Origin: Pseudomonadota bacterium
Lineage (GTDB): Bacteria > Pseudomonadota > Alphaproteobacteria > Caulobacterales > Caulobacteraceae
Direction of reading: 5' to 3'
DNA: 46,840 nt
Assembly: GCA_023451375.1 (NCBI GenBank)
Contig: JAEXZS010000082.1
Location: forward strand, 1 to 46,840
Part shown: positions 16,034-23,949 of the stretch, piece after piece
Layout of the letters: the number at the start of each line of letters is the position of its first letter
Position numbering within the stretch: the stretch's first letter is position 1
The notes under the pieces: model-generated
Databases searched by the model: none
What the model was told of the DNA's origin: nothing
What the model saw: only the letters and a program-made list of their open reading frames with translations
Program-made: the position numbers and the translations under genes

Positions 16034-16224
16034 CCCCGCTTCGACGCCCGCCGAAACGCTGGCTTGGCCAAGGCCACATTGCGCGCGGAGACGCTCTTCT
16101 CCTCGGCCTTGGCGCCCGGCTGGGCGCTGAAGCCGTGCCCGCCCTTGCCGCTTCTTTGGGCCTTCTTGGCGGCGAGCGCCTGCTTCAGCTTGTCGGCGGC
16201 GGAGGGCGTGTTGTCTTCGGTCAT
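16030..16224 (-). CDS. Small basic protein of unknown function
   Basis: The product has 64 residues, is rich in Lys, Ala and Arg and has low complexity. It reads ADKLKQALAAKKAQRSGKGG in the first half and ends FRRASKRG. No membrane segment, Cys or recognised domain is seen. The charge suggests a nucleic-acid or ribosome contact, but this is only a guess. It overlaps the end of holA by four bases and lies 25 bases after the parB stop on the same strand, so it may be the distal gene of the mnmG-rsmG-parA-parB unit or have its own promoter. Coding status is supported by position and codon bias, but not by a recognised family. Confidence 0.6.
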   Translation of the reverse strand: MTEDNTPSAADKLKQALAAKKAQRSGKGGHGFSAQPGAKAEEKSVSARNVALAKPAFRRASKRG

Positions 16225-16249
16225 GCGGCCATCCTAGCACGCCCCCACG

Positions 16250-17140
16250 TCAGCCGCGCATTAATCGGCGGCAGAGGTCGTCCAGCTGCTCCAGCGAGCC
16301 GTAGCGGATGGTCAGTTCGCCTTTTCCGCCCTTGTCCGCCAGCTGGACCTTCAGCCCCAAGGCGTCGGCCAGATCCTGTTGCAGGGCGGCGACGTCGGCC
16401 GCGCCCTCCCCGCGCGCGCCGCCGGACGCAGCTCTCGCCTTGGCCGGCTTCGGCCCCTCGACCGCCTTGCGGGCCAGCGCCTCGGTTTCCCGCACGCTCA
16501 GGCCGTTGACGAAGGCGATGTCGGCCAGCTCAGCCGGGTCCGGCGTGTTGATCAGGGCTCTGGCGTGCCCCGCGGAGAGCTTGCCCTCCCGGACATAGAA
16601 CAGCACCCGCTCGGGCAGCTGCAGCAGGCGCATGGTGTTGGCGACATGGCTGCGGCTCTTGCCGACCACGCCGGCGACGGCGTCCTGGGTGCGGCCGAAG
16701 CGCTCCATCAGCACGCGATAGGCCTCGGCTTCCTCCAACGGGTTCAGGTCGGCGCGCTGGACGTTCTCGACGATGGCGACTTCGAAGACCTCGACATCGT
16801 CCATCTCGTTGACGATCACCGGCACCTCGGTCAGGCGCGCAGCCTGAGAGGCGCGCCAACGGCGTTCGCCGGCGATGATCTGCCAGACGCCGTCCTCGCC
16901 CGGCTGGCTGCGCACCAGGATAGGCTGCAGCACGCCCTTGTCCCGGATCGAGGCCGTCAGCTCCTCCAGGTCTTCCTGGCGGAAAGTCTTGCGCGGCTGA
17001 TCCGGATTGGGCTTCAGGCTCTCGATCGGCACGCGCTGCACGCCGGCGGGGACCGGGGAATCGGACGCCACCGGCGCTTCCGCGTTCTCGCCCATCAGGG
17101 CCGACAGGCCGCGCCCCAAACCTCTTTGTCGTTCAGCCAA
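16250..17140 (-). CDS. parB: Chromosome partitioning protein ParB
   Basis: ParB is a CTP-dependent clamp that loads at parS and spreads to form the centromere complex. I place the start at TTG 17140, giving 296 residues beginning AERQRGLGRGLSALMGE, the family N-terminus that contacts ParA. CTP-binding motifs are GVLQPILVR (about 69-77), GERRWRA (91-97) and ENVQRADLNPLEEA. The HTH domain that reads parS follows (TQDAVAGVVGKSRSHVANTM), and a C-terminal dimerisation domain ends with a basic tail. The frame is open further upstream to 17245, but this overlaps parA and has no matching family sequence. parA ends 23 bases upstream. Four parS-like sites lie nearby. Confidence 0.95.
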   Translation of the reverse strand: MAERQRGLGRGLSALMGENAEAPVASDSPVPAGVQRVPIESLKPNPDQPRKTFRQEDLEELTASIRDKGVLQPILVRSQPGEDGVWQIIAGERRWRASQAARLTEVPVIVNEMDDVEVFEVAIVENVQRADLNPLEEAEAYRVLMERFGRTQDAVAGVVGKSRSHVANTMRLLQLPERVLFYVREGKLSAGHARALINTPDPAELADIAFVNGLSVRETEALARKAVEGPKPAKARAASGGARGEGAADVAALQQDLADALGLKVQLADKGGKGELTIRYGSLEQLDDLCRRLMRG

Positions 17141-17163
17141 GATACTGTTCCGTTTCCACTGAA

Positions 17164-17985
17164 TCAGGCGGCGAGCTTGAGCCGCTCGCGTTCGCGCTTC
17201 ACCACTTCCCGCGCCAGCCGCAGGTAGGCCTGGCTGCCCGCGCATTTCAGGTCGTAGATCAGCGCCGGCTTGCCGAAGGACGGCGCCTCGGCCACGCGGA
17301 CATTGCGGGGGATGACGCTGTCATAGACCTTGTCGCCGAAGTGGGCGCGTACGTCGTTCGCCACCTGGCCTGACAGGGCGCTGCGACGGTCGAACATCGT
17401 GAGCACCAGACCCTGGATTTCCAGCGACGGGTTCAAACTGTGTCGCACCATGTCGATGGTCCGCATCAGCTGGCTGAGCCCTTCCAGGGCGAAGAACTCG
17501 CATTGCAGCGGCACCAGCACGGCGTCGGCGGCGGCCATGGCGTTCAGCGTCAGCAGGTTCAGCGACGGCGGGCAGTCGATCAGCACATAGTCATACCCGG
17601 TAGGACCCTCATCGTGTGCGCGCAGCGCATCACGGAGGCGATACGAGCGGCGATCCGCCTGGCTCAACTCGATCTCCACCCCGGACATGTCCGCATCCGC
17701 GGGCACGATCCACAGACCCGGCACCGTCGTCTGCACCGCCGCGTCGTCGATGGAGCGCTGATCGACCACCACATCGTAGATGGTGACGCGGCGTGTTTCA
17801 CGTGGAACACCCAAGCCCGTGGAGGCATTGCCCTGTGGATCCATGTCGACGATCAGCACCCGCTCGCCGATCGCGGCCAGGGCCGTGCCCAGGTTGATCG
17901 CCGTCGTGGTCTTCCCCACGCCGCCCTTCTGGTTGGACACGGCGAGGACGCGGGCAGGCAGCTTCTTACGACCTTGAGCGGACAC
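17164..17985 (-). CDS. parA: Chromosome partitioning ATPase ParA
   Basis: ParA is a Walker-type ATPase that binds DNA as an ATP dimer and pulls ParB-parS complexes poleward. The 273-residue product has the deviant Walker A KGGVGKTT (residues 20-27), switch I DMDPQGNAS, Walker B LIDCPPS and the C-terminal DNA-binding helix rich in Lys and Arg (VVKRERERLKLAA). I chose GTG 17985 because GGAG lies eight bases upstream; GTG 17994 is the alternative. Its start lies inside the 3' end of rsmG, overlapping by 20 bases, indicating coupled translation. A near-perfect parS site is embedded in its coding sequence at 17794-17809, where it encodes VPRET. Confidence 0.96.
   Translation of the reverse strand: MSAQGRKKLPARVLAVSNQKGGVGKTTTAINLGTALAAIGERVLIVDMDPQGNASTGLGVPRETRRVTIYDVVVDQRSIDDAAVQTTVPGLWIVPADADMSGVEIELSQADRRSYRLRDALRAHDEGPTGYDYVLIDCPPSLNLLTLNAMAAADAVLVPLQCEFFALEGLSQLMRTIDMVRHSLNPSLEIQGLVLTMFDRRSALSGQVANDVRAHFGDKVYDSVIPRNVRVAEAPSFGKPALIYDLKCAGSQAYLRLAREVVKRERERLKLAA
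17794..17809. promoter_or_regulatory. parS-like site 1, inside parA (15/16 match)
   Basis: The sequence TGTTTCACGTGGAACA matches the consensus parS TGTTTCACGTGAAACA with one change at position 12 (A to G). The site lies within the parA coding sequence. ParB tolerates some single changes, but this one breaks the palindrome, so its affinity may be lower. Confidence 0.75.
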
Positions 17986-18598
17986 GTCGGGCACTCCGGA
18001 TTCTCACGATACGGCCGCGCGGATCGCTTTGCGACGGGGCCAGCTCAGCTTCGAGATGCCAGGATTTGCGCGCCGCGATCAACTCGGATTCGGCCTTCTC
18101 CCCCTTGAGGAACAGGCCTTGTGCACCCCTTTGGAAGTACGGCTGTGCATAACCGAGCAACTTGTCCATGGGCGCGACGGCGCGGGCGGTGACGATGTCG
18201 CACGTCACCGCCTGATCCTCCGCCCGACCGTTGATGACGGTCGCCGGCAGCGCCAGCACGTCGACGATCTCCTGAAGGAAGCGGCATCGCTTGCCTAGGC
18301 TATCGATCAACCAGACATGGGCGCCTTCCCTTCCCTTCGACAGGATGGCCAGGACGACGCCAGGAAAGCCCGCACCCGCGCCGAGATCGGCCCAGGTTCG
18401 GGCGTCGGGGGCCTGCGCCAGCAGCTGGGCGCTGTCCCAGGCGTGCCGAGTCCAGAAATCCGGAAGACTGTCGGGCCCGACCAAGTTCATTACAGCGTTG
18501 GCTTCCGTCAACCGCACCCGGAACGCTTCCAAGTCGGCCATTTGAAAGCCGGTCGCCTGCGTCTTCGCCTGGAAGGCGGCTTGCTCGGCCTCCAGCAT
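17966..18598 (-). CDS. rsmG: 16S rRNA (guanine527-N7)-methyltransferase
   Basis: RsmG (GidB) methylates N7 of G527 in 16S rRNA using S-adenosylmethionine. From ATG 18598 it has 210 residues. The family features are the N-terminal helix pair with NLVGPDSLPDFWTRHAWDSAQL, the SAM loop DLGAGAGFPGVVLAI (motif I), the LIDSLGKRCRFL segment and the motif AEDQAVTCDIVTARAVAPMDKLL. ATG 18598 overlaps the mnmG TGA by one base; a longer ATG 18613 start is possible but less well placed. The stop lies inside parA, so mnmG-rsmG-parA-parB is a coupled unit. The order gidA-gidB-parA-parB is conserved near many bacterial origins. Confidence 0.94.
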   Translation of the reverse strand: MLEAEQAAFQAKTQATGFQMADLEAFRVRLTEANAVMNLVGPDSLPDFWTRHAWDSAQLLAQAPDARTWADLGAGAGFPGVVLAILSKGREGAHVWLIDSLGKRCRFLQEIVDVLALPATVINGRAEDQAVTCDIVTARAVAPMDKLLGYAQPYFQRGAQGLFLKGEKAESELIAARKSWHLEAELAPSQSDPRGRIVRIRSARRVRSRS

Positions 18599-20475
18599 CA
18601 GGCCGCCGCCCATGCGCGGGAAGACCGCTTCACATGGGCGAGCAGAGCGGTGAGGGCGCCCGGCGTCACGCCCTCGATGCGTCCGGCCTGGCCGAGGGTG
18701 CGGGGTTGGACGCGAGCCAGCTTCTCCTTGACCTCGTTCGAAAGGCCGCCGATGGCGGCGTAGTCGAGGTCGGCCGGAAGCAGCATCCCCTCCTCCGTCC
18801 GCAAGGCCTCGGCGTCGATGACCTGCCGATCGAGGTAGGCGGCGTAGCCGGCGTCAATCTCGACCTGCTCTCGCACCTCCGCGCTCCACTCGGTGATCGA
18901 GGGCACGGCCGGAACGAAGTGATCCAACGTCACGCCCGGGAAGGCGAGAAGCTCTCGCATTGAGCGGCGACGTCCGTCGGCGTTGACTGGAATGGCCAAA
19001 GCCGCGGCCTCGCCGGGCGTGAAGCGCGTTTCACGTGAAACAGCACTCGCCAGCGCCAGCTCGTGCGCCTTCGCTTCAAACCGACGCTGGCGTTCCGCGC
19101 CCGCGATCCCCAGCAGGATCGCCAGAGGAGTCAGGCGTTGATCGGCGTTGTCCGCACGAAGGGTCAGACGATACTCCGCCCGGCTGGTGAACATGCGGTA
19201 GGGCTCGGTCACGCCGCGCGTGACGAGATCGTCGATCATCACGCCGATATAGGCCTGGTCACGCCCAAGGATGACCGGGTCCAGTCCGGAGGCGGCGCGC
19301 GCCGCGTTCAGTCCCGCCATCAGGCCTTGCGCCGCCGCCTCCTCATAGCCCGTCGTGCCGTTGATCTGGCCCGCCAGGTAAAGCCCGGGCCGCTTCTTGA
19401 CTTCCAGCGCCGGGCTCAGTTCGCGCGGATCGACATAGTCGTATTCGATCGCATAGCCGTAGCGAAACACCTCCACGGTCTGCAGGCCGGGAATGGTCCG
19501 CAAGAAGGCAAGCTGGGTCGGCTCCGATACCGAGGTCGAGATACCGTTTGGATACACGGTGGGATCATCCAATCCCTCCGGCTCGAGGAAGATCTGGTGG
19601 CTGGCCTTGTCGGCGAAGCGGACGACCTTGTCCTCGATCGAGGGGCAATAGCGCGGCCCCCGTCCCGACAGCCTGCCGCCGTAGACGGCGCTCTCGCCCA
19701 GGTTCTCGGCGATGATCCGGTGCGTCTCTTCCGTGGTGTGGGTGACGCCGCAAGCGATCTGCGGCACGGTGATCCGGTCGGTGAGGAAGGAGAAGGCCGA
19801 AGGCGTGGCGTCGGCCTGCTGCATCTCCAGCCGGTCCCAGGCGATGGTGCGGCCGTCAAGTCGCGCCGGCGTGCCTGTCTTCAGCCGGCCCATGGCCAGG
19901 TTGGCCGCGTGCAGGTCGGCGGCCAAGCCGGTCGACGGCGCCTCTCCGTGACGTCCGGCGGCAATCCGCTCCTCCCCCCGATGGATAACACCGTTAAGGA
20001 AGGTGCCGGTCGTCAGTACGACGGCTTTGGCGCGGAGGGTTCGGCCGTCCCCCGTGATGACGCCCGTCACCCGATCGCCCTCGAGGACCAGGCGCTCGGC
20101 CGTTGCGGCCGTCAGGCTCAAGTTTGGAGTCTCTGCCAGTTCCGCCTGCATGGCCTCTCGATAGAGGCGGCGGTCAATCTGGCTGCGGGGCCCCCGAACC
20201 GCTGCGCCCTTGGAGCGGTTCAGCAGCCGGAACTGAATGCCAGACGCATCGGCGAGGCGGCCCATGATCCCGTCCAGGGCGTCGATCTCGCGTACGAGAT
20301 GGCCCTTGCCCAGACCGCCGATGGCCGGGTTGCAGGACATCTCGCCGACGGTCTCGAGCTTCTGCGTCAGCAACAAGGTGGACGCCCCCGCGCGCGCCGA
20401 CGCGGCCGCGGCTTCGCAGCCGGCATGGCCGCCGCCGATGACGATGACGTCGAAGAGAAGGTCGTGGGCGCTCAT
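18598..20475 (-). CDS. mnmG: tRNA uridine-5-carboxymethylaminomethyl modification enzyme MnmG
   Basis: MnmG (GidA) is the FAD protein that with MnmE makes the cmnm5 group on U34 of several tRNAs. The 625-residue product opens with the FAD-binding GGGHAGCE (about 14-21), followed by the MSCNPAIGGLGKGHLVREIDALDG signature, the second nucleotide site and the FTSRAEYRLTLRADNAD segment. The C-terminal helical domain binds MnmE. I chose ATG 20475, although the frame is open further, because the family begins just before the FAD motif. It overlaps rsmG at its end. A parS variant lies inside it at 19027-19042, and mnmE ends 84 bases upstream, with a perfect parS between them. Confidence 0.95.
   Translation of the reverse strand: MSAHDLLFDVIVIGGGHAGCEAAAASARAGASTLLLTQKLETVGEMSCNPAIGGLGKGHLVREIDALDGIMGRLADASGIQFRLLNRSKGAAVRGPRSQIDRRLYREAMQAELAETPNLSLTAATAERLVLEGDRVTGVITGDGRTLRAKAVVLTTGTFLNGVIHRGEERIAAGRHGEAPSTGLAADLHAANLAMGRLKTGTPARLDGRTIAWDRLEMQQADATPSAFSFLTDRITVPQIACGVTHTTEETHRIIAENLGESAVYGGRLSGRGPRYCPSIEDKVVRFADKASHQIFLEPEGLDDPTVYPNGISTSVSEPTQLAFLRTIPGLQTVEVFRYGYAIEYDYVDPRELSPALEVKKRPGLYLAGQINGTTGYEEAAAQGLMAGLNAARAASGLDPVILGRDQAYIGVMIDDLVTRGVTEPYRMFTSRAEYRLTLRADNADQRLTPLAILLGIAGAERQRRFEAKAHELALASAVSRETRFTPGEAAALAIPVNADGRRRSMRELLAFPGVTLDHFVPAVPSITEWSAEVREQVEIDAGYAAYLDRQVIDAEALRTEEGMLLPADLDYAAIGGLSNEVKEKLARVQPRTLGQAGRIEGVTPGALTALLAHVKRSSRAWAAA
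19027..19042. promoter_or_regulatory. parS-like site 2, inside mnmG (15/16 match)
   Basis: CGTTTCACGTGAAACA matches consensus parS except for the first base. The palindrome core GTTTCACGTGAAAC is intact, so a strong ParB contact is expected. It lies in mnmG coding sequence, translated as part of SAVSRETRF. Confidence 0.8.
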
Positions 20476-20535
20476 CCGCGCGACATAGTGCAAACGACGC
20501 GATTTCGCCAGTTGTTCCAGAGGCGAACCGCAGGG

Positions 20536-20551
20536 TGTTTCACGTGAAACA
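20536..20551. promoter_or_regulatory. parS site 3, perfect consensus, between mnmG and mnmE
   Basis: TGTTTCACGTGAAACA is a perfect 16-bp palindromic parS. It lies in the short gap between the mnmE stop (20559) and the mnmG start (20475). Confidence 0.93.
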
Positions 20552-20558
20552 CCCCGTC

Positions 20559-21884
20559 CTACTTGCCGATGCAAAAGGTGGAAAAGACCTGCCCCAGTAT
20601 GTCCTCGACGCCGATCTCGCCGGTCACCCGGGAAAGCGCCGCCGCAGCCCGGCGGAGGTCGTCGCCGGCCATCTCAGGCGCGATGTCCAGGGCGAGGCGC
20701 GCCGCCTCCACGGCCTCCAACGCCTCGGTCAGCCGCAACCGATGACGCTCGCGCGTGATCGCGGGAAAATCCGCGCCGGACAGGTCGCGCGACAGCCGGG
20801 CGGCGATCCAGTCGTGCAAGGCCGAAAGCCCCTCACCGGTGCGGGTGCTGACCGAAAGAACGTCGAACCCCTCGGCGACACTGGCCGCGCCAAGGTCCGC
20901 CTTGTTGGCGATGACGAGGTCGCCGGGCCGAGCATAGTCGGCGGCGACACCCTCGGCGGCGATTGAACCAGCGTCCCCGGGCGCCCGCACCCAGAGGCGC
21001 AGGTCCGCCTGCTCGGCGCGAAGCCGCGCGCGGCGGACCCCCTCCGCCTCGACCGGGTCGTCGCTGTCGCGCAGGCCCGCCGTGTCGGAGAGGGTGACGG
21101 CGTAGCCGCCGATCACCAGATCGGCGTCCAGCACATCGCGGGTCGTACCCGCGATCGGGGTGACGATGGCGGCCTCTCGCGCCACCAGCGCATTGAACAG
21201 CGACGACTTGCCCGCGTTGGTCTCCCCGATCAGAACGATGCGATAACCGTCGCGAACCCTTTCGCCTCGGCGACCCGTTTCCACGGCGCGACGGAGGTCG
21301 TCGGCGAGGCGCTGCAAGACCGGTCCGGCCGCGCGAGCCAGATTGTCCGGGACTTCCTCGTCGGGAAAGTCGATCTCGGCCTCGACCAGGGCCAGGGCGT
21401 GCAGGAGATCACGGCGGAAACCGGCGTAGGTTTCGCTAAGCCGTCCATCCAGCTGCCCCAAGGCCTGCCTGGCCTGGGCCGCCGTCTCGGCGTCGATCAG
21501 GTCGGCGACCGCCTCGGCCTGCGCCAGGTCCAGGCGGCCGTTCTGGAAGGCGCGGCGAGTGAATTCTCCCGGTTCGGCGGGGCGGACCCCAAGATCGATC
21601 AGGGCGCGGCTGGCGGCCTCCACCACCGCCCGACCGCCGTGGAGGTGAAGCTCGGCCGAGTCCTCGCCGGTATAGCTGTTCGGGGCGGGGAAGCGCAGGA
21701 CCAGGGCCTGATCGATGTGCTCGCCGTTGTGCTCCAGATCGCGGACCGAGGCTCGGCGCGGCTTAAGCCGGGCGGCGCTGAGCGCGGCCAAGGCCGGTTC
21801 CACGGCCGGGCCGGACAGGCGGATGACAGCGATGGCCCCGCGGCCTGGCGGGGTCGCGAGCGCGAAGATGGTGTCGTCTGCCAT
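20559..21884 (-). CDS. mnmE: tRNA modification GTPase MnmE
   Basis: MnmE (TrmE) works with MnmG to modify U34 of tRNAs, using GTP and formyl-tetrahydrofolate. The 441-residue product has the N-terminal folate-binding domain (IFALATPPGRGAIAVIRLSGP), the PAEPGEFTRRAFQNGRLDLAQAEAV segment of the first helical region, a G domain of about 160 residues with G1 GETNAGKSSLFN, G2 TPIAGTTRD, G3 DTAGLR and G4 NKAD, and the C-terminal CIGK, whose Cys is essential. The start ATG 21884 has GAGAGGACC upstream; the open frame continues for 18 further codons. It precedes mnmG on the same strand, giving a shared function. Confidence 0.96.
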   Translation of the reverse strand: MADDTIFALATPPGRGAIAVIRLSGPAVEPALAALSAARLKPRRASVRDLEHNGEHIDQALVLRFPAPNSYTGEDSAELHLHGGRAVVEAASRALIDLGVRPAEPGEFTRRAFQNGRLDLAQAEAVADLIDAETAAQARQALGQLDGRLSETYAGFRRDLLHALALVEAEIDFPDEEVPDNLARAAGPVLQRLADDLRRAVETGRRGERVRDGYRIVLIGETNAGKSSLFNALVAREAAIVTPIAGTTRDVLDADLVIGGYAVTLSDTAGLRDSDDPVEAEGVRRARLRAEQADLRLWVRAPGDAGSIAAEGVAADYARPGDLVIANKADLGAASVAEGFDVLSVSTRTGEGLSALHDWIAARLSRDLSGADFPAITRERHRLRLTEALEAVEAARLALDIAPEMAGDDLRRAAAALSRVTGEIGVEDILGQVFSTFCIGK

Positions 21885-21940
21885 CAGGTCCTCTCCCGCG
21901 AGCGGATCGACACGGGGGAGCGTGACCGTGCGCGGCATGG

Positions 21941-22030
21941 TGGAGGGGGCGAAGTCCGACGCCGGCGCCTGGGGTCGCCCCCTCCACCGCCTCCGGCGGT
22001 CCCCCTCCCCCGCCGTCGCGGGGGAGGATC
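21941..22030. repeat. GC-rich dispersed intergenic repeat, copy B (upstream of mnmE)
   Basis: Read on the minus strand, this copy starts GATCCTCCCCCGCG, continues with a GCGGGGGAGGGGG arm, then a CCGCCGGAGGCGG hairpin, and then AGGGGGCGACCCCAG (21983-21969), the 15-base block found in copy A. It sits between mnmE and the DUF6489-like gene. Relative to copy A it has an extra hairpin insert of about 23 bases. The strong hairpins could end or stabilise transcripts. Confidence 0.6.
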
Positions 22031-22035
22031 GATCG

Positions 22036-22260
22036 TCATTTCACCGCGGCGTCCATCATCCGGCGGAACTGGTCCTGGGCTTGAAGGCCGAAGCTGGTCC
22101 AGGTCTTCATCAGCTCGTCGGGCTGCATGGCGGCGACATTCGCCTTCATCCGCTCCTGCATTTCGGCGACCAGCGCCTCGTTCAGCGGGGTCACGTCCGG
22201 CAGGCCGAGGAAGGCGCGCGCCTCGGCCGGGGTGCAGTCGATGTCTACCGTGACCTTCAT
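22036..22260 (-). CDS. DUF6489-like small protein
   Basis: The product has 74 residues and is acidic, starting MKVTVDIDCTPAEARAFLGL and continuing PDVTPLNEALVAEMQERM, then an amphipathic helix ending FRRMMDAAVK. I associate this pattern with the alphaproteobacterial DUF6489 family, from memory. Function is unknown. No signal peptide or membrane segment is seen. It lies between rho and mnmE on the same strand, with parS site 4 just upstream (22272-22287), so its promoter region overlaps a ParB-binding site or it is transcribed from rho. Confidence 0.72.
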   Translation of the reverse strand: MKVTVDIDCTPAEARAFLGLPDVTPLNEALVAEMQERMKANVAAMQPDELMKTWTSFGLQAQDQFRRMMDAAVK

Positions 22261-22271
22261 GCAGCCTCCGC

Positions 22272-22287
22272 TGTTTCACGTGAAACG
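22272..22287. promoter_or_regulatory. parS-like site 4, between rho and the DUF6489-like gene (15/16 match)
   Basis: TGTTTCACGTGAAACG matches parS except at the last base. It sits 12 bases before the DUF6489-like start and 12 bases after the rho stop. It is the parS copy nearest to the putative origin. Confidence 0.82.
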
Positions 22288-22298
22288 CCGACGGAGCG

Positions 22299-23714
22299 TC
22301 AGGTGTTCATCGACTGGAAGAAATCGGAGTTGTTCTTGGATTGGCGCAACTTGTCCAGGAGGAACTCGATCGCGTCCTGAGGCCCCATCGGGTTGAGGAT
22401 GCGGCGCAGCACATAGGTCTTGGCCAGCTGGTCCTTCGGCGTGATGAGGTCTTCCTTGCGGGTGCCGGACTTGAGCACGTCGATGGCCGGGAAGATGCGC
22501 TTGTCGGCGACCTTGCGGTCCAGGACGATTTCGCTGTTCCCGGTGCCCTTGAACTCTTCGAAGATCACCTCGTCCATCCGGCTGCCGGTGTCGATCAGGG
22601 CCGTGGCGATGATGGTCAGCGAGCCTCCCTGCTCCACATTGCGGGCGGCGCCGAAGAAGCGCTTGGGCCGTTGCAGGGCGTTGGCGTCGACGCCGCCGGT
22701 CAGCACCTTGCCGGACGAGGGTACAGTGGCGTTATAGGCGCGGCCCAGGCGGGTGATGGAGTCCAGCAGGATCACCACGTCCTTCTTGTGCTCGACCAGG
22801 CGCTTGGCCTTTTCGATCACCATTTCGGCGACGGCGACGTGGCGGGTGGCGGGCTCGTCGAAGGTCGAGGCCACGACCTCGCCCTTCACCGTGCGCTGCA
22901 TGTCGGTGACTTCTTCGGGGCGCTCGTCGATCAGCAGGACGATCAGGATCACCTCGGGATGGTTCTTCTCGATCGACTTGGCGATGTTCTGCAGCATCAC
23001 CGTTTTGCCGACCCGCGGCGGGGCGACGATCAGGCAGCGCTGGCCCTTGCCCAGCGGCGCGACGATGTCGATGACCCGGCCCGAGCGGTCCTTCAGCGTC
23101 GGATCCTGGATCTCCATGTGCAGCCGCTCCTCGGGATAGAGCGGGGTCAGGTTGTCGAACAGGACCTTGGTCTTGACCATCTCGGGGTCTTCGAGATTGA
23201 TCGTGTCGACCTTCAGCAGGGCGAAGTAGCGTTCGCCTTCGCGCGGGGCGCGCACGGCGCCGTGGACCGTGTCGCCGGAACGCAGGCCGAAGCGGCGGAT
23301 CTGCGAAGGCGAAACGTAGATATCGTCCGGACCCGGAAGATAGTTGGCGTCCGGGCTGCGCAGGAAGCCGAAGCCGTCGGGCAGTATCTCCAGCACGCCG
23401 TCGGCGATGATCTCGACCTCTTCCTCGGCCAGGGCCTTGAGGATCGCGAACAGCAGGTCCTGCTTGCGCAGGTTCGAGGCGTTCTCGACCTCCAGCTGCT
23501 CCGCGAAGGCCACAAGGTCGGCCGGGGTCTTCTCGTTCAGCTCGGCCAGGGTGATGCGGCCCGACGGCACGACGGGTTCGCCGTCCTCGTCATCCTCGAC
23601 CGTGGTGTCGACGGTCTCGGCGTCGTTCTCCGCGCCGGCTGGGGTCAGATCCAGGGCCGAGTCGTCGGCCTCGGTCTCGGGAGAATCGGGATGGGTGTCG
23701 CGGACGTCGGTCAT
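22299..23714 (-). CDS. rho: Transcription termination factor Rho
   Basis: Rho is the hexameric RNA helicase that ends untranslated transcripts. The 471-residue product has an acidic N-terminal extension (about 50 residues), the Rho N-terminal helical domain with TLAELNEKTPADLVAFAEQL, an RNA-binding cold-shock-like domain (ILPDGFGFLRSPDANYLPGP) and the RecA-like motor. Walker A is APPRVGKTVMLQ, Walker B is DVVILLDSITR, and the Q- and R-loops follow with GGSLTIIATALIDTGSRMD and GTGNSEIVLDRK. The acidic N-terminal stretch is longer than in Escherichia coli. A 235-base leader lies upstream. A TTGACC on the minus strand at 23905-23900 could be a -35. Rho often controls its own leader. Confidence 0.97.
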   Translation of the reverse strand: MTDVRDTHPDSPETEADDSALDLTPAGAENDAETVDTTVEDDEDGEPVVPSGRITLAELNEKTPADLVAFAEQLEVENASNLRKQDLLFAILKALAEEEVEIIADGVLEILPDGFGFLRSPDANYLPGPDDIYVSPSQIRRFGLRSGDTVHGAVRAPREGERYFALLKVDTINLEDPEMVKTKVLFDNLTPLYPEERLHMEIQDPTLKDRSGRVIDIVAPLGKGQRCLIVAPPRVGKTVMLQNIAKSIEKNHPEVILIVLLIDERPEEVTDMQRTVKGEVVASTFDEPATRHVAVAEMVIEKAKRLVEHKKDVVILLDSITRLGRAYNATVPSSGKVLTGGVDANALQRPKRFFGAARNVEQGGSLTIIATALIDTGSRMDEVIFEEFKGTGNSEIVLDRKVADKRIFPAIDVLKSGTRKEDLITPKDQLAKTYVLRRILNPMGPQDAIEFLLDKLRQSKNNSDFFQSMNT

Positions 23715-23949
23715 GGTGCAGGCTCGCGGTCGCGCGCGCCGAAAGGGGCGCGGCGTGGAAACTCAAGGTTCTGTGGCCCGGAGGCCGAGAGGGAGGTGCG
23801 GCGGGTTCCCGTCCGGTCGAGGGACGGGCGCCGCGAGAGAGAGGGACCGCCGGCGCGGCCGGACGGTTCACGGTCAGCGGAACCACAGGCGGCGGGGAAG
23901 GTCAAGCGGGGCGTCTCTCACTCCCTTTCCCAGGAGGGAGAACCGGAGA
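23715..23949. other. rho leader region and hemJ 3' flank
   Basis: This 235-base gap probably carries the rho promoter and leader on the minus strand. TTGACC is at 23905-23900 (minus strand), but the matching -10 is weak. An inverted repeat CTCCCT (23921-23926) and AGGGAG (23935-23940) just after hemJ may act as a hairpin on the minus strand. It has no U-run, so it is not a classic terminator. I see no gene here. Confidence 0.35.

Noticed and set aside
19063..20547. Open frame of 494 codons opposite mnmG
   Set aside because: Antisense shadow; no recognisable motif and strong His/Gln/Arg bias.
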